DNA of 58,083 nt from Anaerohalosphaeraceae bacterium. GTDB lineage: Bacteria > Planctomycetota > Phycisphaerae > Sedimentisphaerales > Anaerohalosphaeraceae. Each line of letters opens with the position of its first letter. Position 1 is the first letter of the stretch. Under the pieces are notes generated by a model. It was given only the letters and a program-made list of their open reading frames with translations, was not told the origin of the DNA and ran no database searches. The translations under genes and the position numbers were made by a program. The stretch lies in contig DAOSUR010000016.1 in NCBI GenBank assembly GCA_035378985.1, positions 1 to 58,083 on the forward strand. Reading direction: 5' to 3'. This document shows, one piece after another, positions 35,383 through 45,000 of the stretch.

Positions 35383-36465
35383 GTGTCCGATTCGCCGTCT
35401 GTTTTGCTGGAGACGATTACAGCCCTGTCGCATCGGTTCGGCACGCCGGATTATGTCTGCGGGGGCGGCGGCAATACCTCCGCCAAGAATGAAAGCACAC
35501 TGTGGGTGAAGCCCTCCGGCACCACGCTGGCCGGATTGCGGCCCGATTTGTTTGTGCCCATCAGCCGCAGCCGTCTGGCCGCCTTGTACACGACCCGTCC
35601 GCCGCAGGAGCCGTCCGCCCGCGAGCAGCTGGTCAAGGAGGTGATGGCGTCGGCTGTTCTGAACGGGGCCGCCGGACGTCCTTCGGTCGAGTCGCCGCTT
35701 CACGATTCGCTGTCGGCCCGTTATGTCGTTCATACGCATCCGGCCCTGGTTAACGGGATGACCTGCGCCAAAGACGGCCGGGCGGTCTGTCAGCGGCTTT
35801 TCCCCGACGCCCTCTGGATGGACTATGTGGACCCGGGCTATACGCTCTGTATGGCGGTTCGAAACGAGGTGGAGCGGTTTGAAAAGGCACACGGCCGGCA
35901 GCCGGAGATGATTTTCCTGAAAAATCACGGGGTGTTTGTCGCCGCCGATAATCCGGAGCGGCTCGAACAGCTGTATCAGGAGATTTTCCGGCGTCTGGAG
36001 GCCGAGTACGCCCGGGCGGGGCTGTCAACAAAAATGGAGCCGGCTCCGCTGCCGAAGGGTTTTGACTGCGAAGGGGCTTTTGCCCGCATTCGGAGTGTTT
36101 TCGGTTCGGATGCCGACGGCATTGCCGCGTCGGGCTTTTTCCGGCCGCCCGCCGGCCCGCTGACGCCCGACCATATCGTTTATGCCCGCTCGTTTCCGCT
36201 GACGGCGGAGCCGACGCCGGAGGCCCTCGAGGACTATCGCCGCCGCTGCGGCTGCACGCCGCAGATTCTCGTCTGGAACAATGTTGTGTTCGGTTTGGGT
36301 TCGACAGAGAAAAAGGCGGCCCTGGCACTCGAGCTGGCCCTGAATGGGGCGCTGGTGGTGCATCTGGCAAAGGCGTTCGGCGGCGTCGAATATATGAGTG
36401 AACCCGCCCGTCGATTTATCGAGGGCTGGGAAGTGGAAACGTACCGAAGCCGGCAGATTCAGTAA
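35383..36465 (+). CDS. Class II aldolase, probable rhamnulose-1-phosphate aldolase
   Basis: This enzyme is predicted to split rhamnulose 1-phosphate into DHAP and L-lactaldehyde using zinc. It has GGGGNTSAKN (phosphate loop), PSVESPLHDSL (catalytic Glu), YVVHTHPALVNGM (two zinc His) and FLKNHGVFVA (third zinc His). The C-terminal part (WNNVVFGLGSTEKKA, ARRFIEGWEVE) matches the aldolase half of the bifunctional aldolase/SDR type (RhaE or YuxG-like) rather than E. coli RhaD. Here the SDR half is a separate upstream gene. GTG at 35383 has AAGGA 5 bp upstream. An ATG at 35365 overlapping the rhaB stop is the alternative. Confidence 0.88.
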   Translation: MSDSPSVLLETITALSHRFGTPDYVCGGGGNTSAKNESTLWVKPSGTTLAGLRPDLFVPISRSRLAALYTTRPPQEPSAREQLVKEVMASAVLNGAAGRPSVESPLHDSLSARYVVHTHPALVNGMTCAKDGRAVCQRLFPDALWMDYVDPGYTLCMAVRNEVERFEKAHGRQPEMIFLKNHGVFVAADNPERLEQLYQEIFRRLEAEYARAGLSTKMEPAPLPKGFDCEGAFARIRSVFGSDADGIAASGFFRPPAGPLTPDHIVYARSFPLTAEPTPEALEDYRRRCGCTPQILVWNNVVFGLGSTEKKAALALELALNGALVVHLAKAFGGVEYMSEPARRFIEGWEVETYRSRQIQ

Positions 36466-36479
36466 GCAGGAGAGAGAAT

Positions 36480-37748
36480 ATGGAAAAAACAATTGAACAG
36501 GCGTACGCCCTCGCCCGTGAACAGTATGCCCAACTCGGAGTGGATGCGGAAAAGGCCCTCGAACAGCTGGCCGGGATCCCGATTTCGCTTCACTGCTGGC
36601 AGGGGGATGATGTCGGCGGGTTTGAGCGGGCCGGTGCGGAACTGTCCGGCGGCGGCATTCAGGCCACAGGCAATTATCCCGGCAAGGCCCGCACCCTCGA
36701 GGAGCTGAGGGAGGATTTGGACAAAGCCCTGTCGCTGATTCCGGGCCGACACCGGCTCAATCTGCACGCCTGTTATCTGGATAACGGCGGCCGGTTCGTG
36801 GACCGCGACCAAATCGAGCTGCGGCATTTCCAGTCCTGGATTGACTGGGCCAAAGAACGGCGGATGGGAATGGATTTCAACCCGACTTTCTTTTCACATC
36901 CGAAGGCCGCCGACGGTTTTACGCTCAGCCATCCGGACAAGGCGATTCGTCAGTTCTGGATTGAGCACGGCATCCGCTGCCGGCGCATCGGGGCGGAGAT
37001 GGGCCGTCAGCTGGGCTCAGCGACCGTGACCAATGTCTGGATCCCCGACGGCTTTAAGGACATCCCCGCCGACCGAACGGCCCCGCGCGAACGTCTGAAG
37101 GAGTCGCTGGATGCCCTCTTTGCCGAACGGCTTGACCCGCGATGCAATCTGGATGCAGTGGAGTCGAAACTGTTCGGCATCGGGGCGGAAAGCTATACCG
37201 TCGGTTCGCACGAGTTTTATCTGGGCTATGCCGTTTCGCGTCAGAAGCTGCTTTGTCTGGATGCGGGGCATTTTCATCCGACGGAGGTCATTTCCGACAA
37301 AATCTCTTCGGTGCTGGCGTTTGTGCCGGGCCTTTTGCTTCACGTGAGCCGTCCTGTGCGGTGGGACAGCGACCATGTGGTGATTTTGGATGAGGAGCTG
37401 AGGGCCGTCGCCCGCGAAATCGTCCGCTCCGGCCGACTGGACCGCATTCATATCGGGCTGGACTTTTTCGATGCGAGCATCAACCGCATCGCCGCCTGGG
37501 TCATCGGCTCGCGAAATCTGCTCAAGGCCCTGCTGATAGCCCTGCTGGAGCCGGCGGATACGCTCCGTCAATTCGAAGGGCGGTTTGATTATACGGCTCG
37601 GCTGGCCTGGATGGAGATGCTCAAGACGATGCCCTGGCCCGCCGTCTGGGAGTATTATTGTCTGAAAAATAATGTTCCGTCCGAGCGCCGCTGGCTGGAG
37701 GAAGTCCGCCGCTATGAGACGGACGTCCTCAGCAAACGGATTTCATAG
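36480..37748 (+). CDS. rhaA: L-rhamnose isomerase
   Basis: This enzyme converts L-rhamnose to L-rhamnulose with Mn2+, in the cytoplasm. At 422 residues it follows the E. coli RhaA sequence closely over its length: ISLHCWQGDDVGGFE, GGIQATGNYPGKART, HRLNLHACYLD, MDFNPTFFSHPKAADGFTLS, DAVESKLFGIGAESYTVGS, CLDAGHFHPTEVISDKIS, VSRPVRWDSDHVV and LDFFDASINRIAAWVIG. These include the metal ligands (Glu, Asp and His of the TIM barrel). AGGAGA precedes the ATG. It lies 14 bp after the aldolase and 37 bp before the permease. Confidence 0.97.
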   Translation: MEKTIEQAYALAREQYAQLGVDAEKALEQLAGIPISLHCWQGDDVGGFERAGAELSGGGIQATGNYPGKARTLEELREDLDKALSLIPGRHRLNLHACYLDNGGRFVDRDQIELRHFQSWIDWAKERRMGMDFNPTFFSHPKAADGFTLSHPDKAIRQFWIEHGIRCRRIGAEMGRQLGSATVTNVWIPDGFKDIPADRTAPRERLKESLDALFAERLDPRCNLDAVESKLFGIGAESYTVGSHEFYLGYAVSRQKLLCLDAGHFHPTEVISDKISSVLAFVPGLLLHVSRPVRWDSDHVVILDEELRAVAREIVRSGRLDRIHIGLDFFDASINRIAAWVIGSRNLLKALLIALLEPADTLRQFEGRFDYTARLAWMEMLKTMPWPAVWEYYCLKNNVPSERRWLEEVRRYETDVLSKRIS

Positions 37749-37785
37749 CGAACCCTTTGAACCCTTATGATGCAGGAGGCCCTTT

Positions 37786-39378
37786 ATGCAGACCGAAAAG
37801 GAGCAGCAGAAGCATTCTGTAGGAGATGAGTTTGAGCGGGAGCCGGTGCCGCAAAGCGCTCTGCTCGGCTTTAAGAGTTTTGTGGGGATGTATGCGGGCG
37901 AGCACTGCGCCGGGACCGAACTGATGCTCGGTCCGTTGTTTGTGGCCGCCGGCGTCAGCGCCTTTGACCTGCTGGCGGGTCTGATTGTCGGCAACGCTCT
38001 GGCGGTTCTGAGCTGGATGCTGATGTGCGCCCCCATCGCTACACGGGCGCGGCTGACCCTGTATTATCAGCTGGAAAAAATCTGCGGCCGGCAGCTGGTG
38101 ACGCTGTACAACCTGGCCAACGGGGTGATGTTCTGCTTTCTGGCCGGTGCGATGATTACCGTTTCCGCCACCGCCGCGGGCGTTTGGTTTAAGTTTCCGA
38201 TGCCCGCCCTGAATGATTTGTATCCGAACAGCGTCGGCTGGGTGGTTGCCTCCGCCGTCGTCGGCGGGCTGATTACCATCGTCGCCGCCTACGGGTACCA
38301 GACCGTCGCCAAGTTTGCCAATCTGGCTGTGCCGTGGATGGTGCTGGTCTTTCTCGTATTCGGCATCGTCGGTCTCAAGCAGTTTATTGACGTAACGGGG
38401 GTGACCATTCGTTCTGCGGCTGATTTGTGGGATTTGGCCAAAACCCATATCTGGAAGGGCGGCGACCCGCTGCCCGGCCAGGTGAAGTTTACCTTCTGGC
38501 ATGTGATGTTCTTTGCCTGGTTCTGCAATATGGCGATGCATATCGGGATGTCTGATTTGTCGGTGTTCCGGTTTGCCCGCAAGTCCTGGTACGGGGTTGC
38601 CTCGGCGGCGGGGATGTATGTCGGGCATTTTATGGCCTGGATTTGTGCTTCGATTCTGTATGCCTATCAGCTGCATCTGAACCCGAACGATACGGCGGTT
38701 CTGCCCGGGCCGCTGTCCTATCGGGCGGCAGGGGTAGCCGGGCTTTTGTGCGTGATTATTGCGGGCTGGACGACCGCCAACCCGACGATTTACCGGGCCG
38801 GTCTGGCCTTTCAGGCCATCATGCCCAAACGCTCCCGCTTTACCGTGACTCTGTTTACCGGTGCGGTAGCGACGATTGCCGGAATGTTCCCCGCCTTTGC
38901 GATGAAGCTGCTGGACTTCGTCGCCTTTTACGGTCTGCTGCTGATGCCGATGGGGGCGGTTATTTTTGTCGATTTCTGGCTGATGAAGAAGTTCGGTCTG
39001 GAGGACAACTACGCGGAGAAGCGCCGCATTGCCTTTAACTGGGCCGCGGGTCTGGCCTGGTTTGTGACGCTGGCCATCTGCGGCTGGCTGGTTCTGACCG
39101 GACGGGTGCAGATTTATTTTGTCTCGCTGCCCGGCTGGTTTATGGCGGCTGTGCTGTACGTCATCCTCAGTGCGATGCTTCAGAAGCAGATAACCGAAAA
39201 GCCCGAAGTGAAGTTTCTGGCACGCCTCTTCGGCTACGGTTCGCTGGTTCTGCTGGTGCTGGCATCCGTGCTGTTTCTGGCGGGCTCCAAAGACCTCGAC
39301 TGGGTCAAGCAGGTTATCGGCCTGATGACGATTGTCTGGTTTGCCGCCGCGGCGCTGTGGATGTGGAAAGAGCAGTAA
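37786..39378 (+). CDS. NCS1-type permease (candidate rhamnose or rhamnoside importer)
   Basis: A 530-residue integral membrane protein with about twelve hydrophobic segments from residue 25 on and a charged N-terminus. Patterns such as LGFKSFVGMYAGEHCAGTEL, GLIVGNALAVLSWMLM, MITVSATAAGVWF and GWTTANPTIYRAGLAFQA resemble NCS1 (nucleobase:cation symporter 1) permeases. AGGAGG lies 6 bp before the ATG. It is the last gene of the rhamnose operon. No nucleobase genes are nearby, so its substrate is probably a rhamnose-pathway sugar or acid, not a base (inference). Family assignment is moderate. Confidence 0.72.
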   Translation: MQTEKEQQKHSVGDEFEREPVPQSALLGFKSFVGMYAGEHCAGTELMLGPLFVAAGVSAFDLLAGLIVGNALAVLSWMLMCAPIATRARLTLYYQLEKICGRQLVTLYNLANGVMFCFLAGAMITVSATAAGVWFKFPMPALNDLYPNSVGWVVASAVVGGLITIVAAYGYQTVAKFANLAVPWMVLVFLVFGIVGLKQFIDVTGVTIRSAADLWDLAKTHIWKGGDPLPGQVKFTFWHVMFFAWFCNMAMHIGMSDLSVFRFARKSWYGVASAAGMYVGHFMAWICASILYAYQLHLNPNDTAVLPGPLSYRAAGVAGLLCVIIAGWTTANPTIYRAGLAFQAIMPKRSRFTVTLFTGAVATIAGMFPAFAMKLLDFVAFYGLLLMPMGAVIFVDFWLMKKFGLEDNYAEKRRIAFNWAAGLAWFVTLAICGWLVLTGRVQIYFVSLPGWFMAAVLYVILSAMLQKQITEKPEVKFLARLFGYGSLVLLVLASVLFLAGSKDLDWVKQVIGLMTIVWFAAAALWMWKEQ

Positions 39379-39392
39379 GCGTTTTACCGCTC
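39370..39392. terminator. Hairpin spanning two convergent stop codons
   Basis: GAGCAGTAA (39370-39378) and TTACCGCTC (39384-39392) form a 9-bp stem with one mismatch and a 5-nt loop. The stop codons of the permease and of the GH2 gene lie in the two arms. The T-tracts are weak, so termination is only possible. Confidence 0.4.
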
Positions 39393-41948
39393 TTTGATGA
39401 GCACCACGTAGTCCAGCGTCTGTCCGGGAATCGTTACGGTCTGTCCGGCCGGAACGGTTCGGCGCATCAGGGCGCAGTCGGCCAGCCACAAATCGTGCGC
39501 CCGCCAGATGCCGCGAATGCCGGTGTCGGCAAATCCGGCTCCCTTCAGGGCTTTTTCGAGCTGGGCTGCCGCCGACATCGCTTTTTCATCCGGCTTTTTG
39601 AGGGTGTGTTTGGGGAAGGTGCCCGTGGAGTACATCACAAACACCTCCGCCGGACGATTGACCCGGAAAGACAGGTCTGTACGGCTGCTTTCCCGGCTGA
39701 GCCGCTTGGTGGCAATCCACTTAGCCCCGCGGACCGGCTCGGGCAGTTCGTCGAACGTATTGTCGGACTGGCCGTTGACCTCATAGTAGAACGGCCCCTG
39801 GCTTTCGATGGGACGGTCGATGAAAATCGCCGGATTGTCCGGGTTAGAGCTGGTCAGCGATGACACCAGTGCATCCGGCTGCTCGGGCCATTGCTGTCCG
39901 TCCGGCGCCTTCTGATAGATCACCATCGAGGCCCGCAGTCCTCGATTGTCCCGCGCTTCAATTATGTTTTTGCCGGGTGCCAGCGGGCTTTTCCAGAAAA
40001 AGACGTTGTTGACGGCAATTCCTTTGACCGGAATCGTATGGTTTCCCTCCCGCTTGACGGAATCGGGATGCCTGTATTCGCCGTTTTTGCGGACGCCCTG
40101 CGAAATGCCGTTGAGGAACAGCTCGACTTGCTCCGCATTGGAATAGACCTTAATGCCGTTGTCCGGTTCAAACTGGCGGTAGAAGTGATGCCGTCCGCAC
40201 AGATGCAGGACGGGCTGGTTCGGTTTCAGGAAGGACTGGAAATGATAAGATACGTCCTTCGGCATCCCCGCCAGGGTGATGAGGCCCTTGGTGTTCCGGT
40301 TGTTCTTGAACTTTTTGTTGTAGAACTCGCGGAAATTCCACCACAGGAACATTTTGTGTCCTTCCGGATTGTTCCGGAAGAGGTCCTGAAAACGGAACTC
40401 GGCAAACAGCTCGCCATATTCCTCCGGTTCAAATTTGTCCACATCCCAGCGGATCGTCCCGTAGGGAACATGGTGCGTCAGCCACATTCCGGCGCCGGTC
40501 TCGGAGGTATAGGCGTTGTCGGGCATTTTGGCGAAATCCATATAATGTCCGCCGTACCAGCCCTGATAGGTGTTGCCCGCCACAAAGTCCACGTTGGCTG
40601 GTTTCTCGCCGGCGGAGGCATAGGTAATCAGTCGGGTTGTGTCCTCCTGACGAATGATGTCGGCATAGTACGAGGCGACCTCCTGATAGGTCTCGTTGCC
40701 GCTGCTCCAGAACAGGATGCTCGGATGATTCCAGTTCTGCCGGACCATTTCCCGGGTGATGCGCTCGCCGTCGGCGTTCGGGGCGGTTTCGTACTTGACC
40801 CCGCGGTCCCATTTTTGGCCCGCCAGGCCGTTTTCCGCCCAGACAGCCAGACCGTATTCATCGGCCAGCTGATATTCCAGCCGCCGATGCGGATAGTGTG
40901 CCAGCCGGACCGTATTGACCCCCAGGTCCATCATCGCCTGCCATTCCCACCGCAGCTGCTCATCCGTCATCGCATTCCAGGTGTGCTCATCCTGATGATG
41001 CTTGCAGACGCCGCGAACCAGCAGCTCCCTGCCGTTGAGCAGAAACCGTCCGTCTTTGAATTCGATTGTGCGAATTCCCGTCTGCTCCGTAACGGCATCA
41101 ACCGTCTGTCCATCCAGCACGACCTCGGTACGAACGGTGTACAGATTCGGCTGCCGGATGTCCCAGCGTCGGGGAGAGGGAATTTCGGTTTCCGCATCGG
41201 CTTTTTGAATGGATTGAGCCGGCAGGTCCGCCGCGGTTTTAATCTGTCCGCAGGGCTTTCCGTCCGGGTCCAGAATCTGATGACGGACCTGGACTTTTAC
41301 GGGTTTGTTCAGGGAGTTGCGCAGGACCGTTTGAATCTGCAGGACTGCCTTTTGGTCGGTGATGTTTTTGGGTGTCAGATACACGCCGCAGGAGCCTAGG
41401 TCCGGATAGATATGGACACCGCCGGTCTGAACCAGCCAGGCCGGGCGATACAGCCCTCCGTCGGTATAATACAGATTGGAATGCGACAGGCAGTTGGCGG
41501 CCTCCGCCAGTCGATTGTTTACGCGAAGGAGCAGCTCATTGGACTGTCCGAACTTCAGTCCGTCCGTCAGGTCAAAGGCCGCTGCCGTAAACCCGCCGCG
41601 ATGCCGCCCGACCCATGTGCCGTTCACCCAGACATCCGTCACCGAAGCGGCTCCTTCCAGATACAGATAATACCGCCTGCCGGCGCCCTCTTTGGGAAGG
41701 TCAAGCGTGCATCGATACCAACCGGAAGCGTGTTCATCCAGGCCGGACAAGCGAAAGCCGTGCGGAAGGGCGACGGATTCCCATTGGGCTTCGGCGGGAA
41801 ATACCGGCTCAGCGCCTTCCGGTGTTTTGTCCTCACAAAACTGCCATTGTCGGAGAGCGGTTTTTTCCCGTGGTTGAGCCGACATTGTGCAGCCGACCGC
41901 TGAAAGAATCAGCACCAATAGACCTTGGCCGAACAGAATGTTTTTCAT
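39384..41948 (-). CDS. Exported GH2 glycoside hydrolase (beta-galactosidase/beta-glucuronidase group)
   Basis: An 854-residue protein. The signal sequence MKNILFGQGLLVLILSAVGC includes a possible lipobox (SAVGC), so it may be a lipoprotein. A sugar-binding jelly roll (WYRCTLDLPKEGAGRRYYLY, DVWVNGTWVGRHRGGF), an Ig-like domain and a TIM barrel follow. The acid/base is in LFWSSGNETYQE (Asn-Glu) and the nucleophile is probably in YTSETGAG. A C-terminal accessory domain (about 700-854) has no assigned role. It is convergent with the rhamnose operon and downstream of the larger GH2 gene. Action on galactose or uronic-acid side groups of rhamnogalacturonan is likely from context. Confidence 0.88.
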   Translation of the reverse strand: MKNILFGQGLLVLILSAVGCTMSAQPREKTALRQWQFCEDKTPEGAEPVFPAEAQWESVALPHGFRLSGLDEHASGWYRCTLDLPKEGAGRRYYLYLEGAASVTDVWVNGTWVGRHRGGFTAAAFDLTDGLKFGQSNELLLRVNNRLAEAANCLSHSNLYYTDGGLYRPAWLVQTGGVHIYPDLGSCGVYLTPKNITDQKAVLQIQTVLRNSLNKPVKVQVRHQILDPDGKPCGQIKTAADLPAQSIQKADAETEIPSPRRWDIRQPNLYTVRTEVVLDGQTVDAVTEQTGIRTIEFKDGRFLLNGRELLVRGVCKHHQDEHTWNAMTDEQLRWEWQAMMDLGVNTVRLAHYPHRRLEYQLADEYGLAVWAENGLAGQKWDRGVKYETAPNADGERITREMVRQNWNHPSILFWSSGNETYQEVASYYADIIRQEDTTRLITYASAGEKPANVDFVAGNTYQGWYGGHYMDFAKMPDNAYTSETGAGMWLTHHVPYGTIRWDVDKFEPEEYGELFAEFRFQDLFRNNPEGHKMFLWWNFREFYNKKFKNNRNTKGLITLAGMPKDVSYHFQSFLKPNQPVLHLCGRHHFYRQFEPDNGIKVYSNAEQVELFLNGISQGVRKNGEYRHPDSVKREGNHTIPVKGIAVNNVFFWKSPLAPGKNIIEARDNRGLRASMVIYQKAPDGQQWPEQPDALVSSLTSSNPDNPAIFIDRPIESQGPFYYEVNGQSDNTFDELPEPVRGAKWIATKRLSRESSRTDLSFRVNRPAEVFVMYSTGTFPKHTLKKPDEKAMSAAAQLEKALKGAGFADTGIRGIWRAHDLWLADCALMRRTVPAGQTVTIPGQTLDYVVLIKER

Positions 41949-42027
41949 GGCTTTTCCTTTTTCAAAGGTTTCCCATTTTAAACCGGCGGTATTGTAGAAA
42001 ATCTTATTTTATATATTATGTAGGAAG

Positions 42028-42072
42028 AAAGAAAATCCGGTATCTGTTTTTAGCGGATACCGGATTTTCTTT
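42028..42072. terminator. Strong intrinsic terminator between the GH2 genes
   Basis: AAAGAAAATCCGGTATC (42028-42044) pairs perfectly with GATACCGGATTTTCTTT (42056-42072): 17 bp with an 11-nt loop. A/T-rich flanks on both sides allow termination in either direction. It lies 22 bp after the stop of the 1047-residue GH2 gene. Confidence 0.85.
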
Positions 42073-42093
42073 TTGTTTCACCGTGTCGGCAGG

Positions 42094-45000
42094 TTACGGC
42101 AGGACGGGTTCAATCAGGAAGCTGTACTCATACTGCTTGGCCGGCAGGGTGTATTCCCGATGGGGCTGAGCACCCCAGCTGTCATCTCCGCCGACACCCA
42201 TCTGCTTGTAGTCGATATTTACTGTCAGGAAATCCCGCACCGGCAGTTCGACCGGATGTTTGGCCTTTTCGAGGTCCTCCATTGACCACGGCCAGGCACT
42301 GACGTACAGAAGCGGCAGACCGGTGAATTTCAGTCCTTGTCCCATTCTGTTGGTCAGCGTCATCCAGCGGACGTCGGTTTTGTTGCCGTATTCCTGCGGG
42401 CGGACGTACATATGTTTGGGGTCTGTCACAATCTCTTCATAAATGCCGACAGCCGCACCGGCCAGCCGGTCCCAGTAGCTTTCATGCGGGCCCCGCCCGT
42501 ACCAGCGGAGCAGGGCGAACTGACGCGGGATTTTCATCTGCATCCCGAAGCGCGGCATCTCCGGCAGCTCCCCGACGGCCGTAAACTGATTGTGGACAAG
42601 GATTTCTCCGCCTGAGAAGACCTGATACTTCAGAGCCAGTTTGGAATCGCCCGCCTTTAGGGTCAGCTCGAACCGGACTTCCACCTGTCCGTCATTGATT
42701 TTTTCCACTGCGGCCGAATCGACTTTCGGTTCCTGAGCAGCGGTCTTCCAAACCCGAAGGCGCCGCGGCATTTTGTTGCCGTTATCGTTATCCGTCGGCA
42801 CCCGCCAGAAGTTCGGCACCAGCGGTTCGACGAGCATCTCTTGGTCATTGATTTTGTAGGAAACCAGTGCGCCCAGCGACTTGCTGAACATTGCCGAGAA
42901 CCCCTCGCCGTGAATGCGGATGACCTCATAGGTTTCCGAAACATTCAGGGCCGGGCTTTGGAGATTCGGCTGCGGCAGGGGCACAGGACGCGTGCGTTCC
43001 TTCAGGACCAGCTGTTCCCACGCCAGCAGGTGCCCGCGCGGGGCCCACGTCTGTTCCTCTGCCAGCCGGAAGAAGACCGTCAGATGATACTCACAGTCCG
43101 AATTCCAGCGAATGTCGGGCAGGGGGATTGAAACCGTTTTTCGTCCGGCCGGTTCTATGTCCAGGCGTCCCAGTTTGCCTTGGGCGATTACCGCTCCGTT
43201 TTCCGTCAGTTCCCAGTCGGCCTCCAGCAGATCTTTCAGGTTGGTAAAGACATATTTGTTTTGAATCTCCACCAGCCCTTTGGCCAAATCAGCCGGATGC
43301 ACCGCAACATTCTGATAGACCTTCTTGACCTCGTACAGATGCGGATTGGGTTTGCGGTCGGGCTGAACCAGACCGTTGCAGCAGAAGTTGCCGTCATTGG
43401 GCTGATCGCCGAAGTCGCCTCCATAGGCCCAGAAGTCTCTGCCGGTGTCCGGGTCTTTTTTCCGCAGCCCCTGGTCCACCCAGTCCCAGATAAATCCGCC
43501 CTGAAGGGCTCTGTATTTTTCGATGACGACCCAGTAGTCGGCCAGATTGCCGCAGCTGTTGCCCATGGCGTGCGAATATTCGCACAGAATCAGCGGACGA
43601 TAAATATCTTTCCGTTTGGCATAGGCCTCAATCTGATGAATCCGGGCGTACATCGGGCAGACGATATCGGTCAGGGGACGCTCCCGCGCCGGCTCGTACT
43701 GCACCGGGCGGCTCAGGTCGCGCTGATGAATCCAGTCGCTGGTTGCCTCAAAGTTGGCCCCGTCTCCCGCTTCATTGCCCAGCGACCAGATAATCACACA
43801 GGCATGATTTTTGTCCCGCTCGACCATATTCTTTGTGCGGTCCAGATGGGCTTCTTTCCACAGCGGGTCGTTGCCCAGCGAATCAAACAGATTCGAATAG
43901 TTCATCAGGGCGTGCGATTCGATATTGGCCTCATCGATAATATACAGCCCGTATTCATCGCACAAATCGTACCACATCGGAACATCCGGATAATGGCAGG
44001 TGCGGACTGCATTGATGTTGTGCTGCTTCATCAGGCAAATGTCCCGAATCATCGATTCGCGGCTGACGGTATGCCCTGTATCCGGGTCGTGCTCATGCCG
44101 GTTGACTCCTTTCAGGTACACATATTTGCCGTTGACCAGCAGCACGCCGTCTTTGATTTCCACCTTGCGGAAGCCCACATTGCAGCCGACGGCCTCTTTG
44201 CCCAATGTCAGAACCAGCCGATACAGATGCGGCGTTTCCGCCGTCCATTTAAGCGGGTTTTTCACCTCGGTTTGCATTTCGAGGGTGATTTCCTGTCCGG
44301 CCGGAATCCGCTTTGGTGCCGAGGCCGCCTTTACGGACGCGACGGCTTTGCCGCTTTTGTCAAACAGGACTCCTTCCAGTTTCGGGAGAGAAGCATCGGA
44401 TTTTCCGTAGTTGATAATCGATGCCGTGACTTTCAGGACGGCGTCCCGATATTCACTGTCCAGCTCGGTCTTGACAAAGAAGTCCCGGATGTGAACGGTC
44501 GGAGTCGAATACAGGTACACATCCCGGAAGATGCCGCTCATTCGCCAGAAATCCTGGTCTTCCAGATAAGAACCGTCGGAAAAACGGTACACCTCGGCGG
44601 CAAGGATATTGTCTCCTTTTTTCAGATAAGGCGTAATGCGGAACTCCGCGGGGGTTCGACTGTCCTGACTGTAGCCGACTTTTTGCCCGTTAATCCACAG
44701 ATAAAACGCCGATTCCACTCCGTCGAAAACCAGAAAGATTTCCCGCCCGTTCCATTCGTCGGGGACTGTGAAGGTTGTCCGATACGACCCGACGGGGTTG
44801 CGCGTTTTAAACGTGGTGAAATGCTGCGGCGGTGTGCCCATCACACGGGGCGGGTCTTTGTGGAACGGATAGGTGACGTTGGTGTAGATCGGCACGTCAT
44901 ATCCCTGCATCTGCCAATTGGACGGCACGGGGATTTCATTCCAGTCGTTCACGGAAAATTCCGGCTTGTAGAAGTCGGCCGGACGACTCTGCGGGTCCGG

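Noticed and set aside
26837..39378. Bacterial microcompartment for rhamnose/fucose breakdown, known from planctomycetes
   Set aside because: No BMC-H or BMC-P shell gene and no lactaldehyde or propionaldehyde dehydrogenase of that locus type is in the window.
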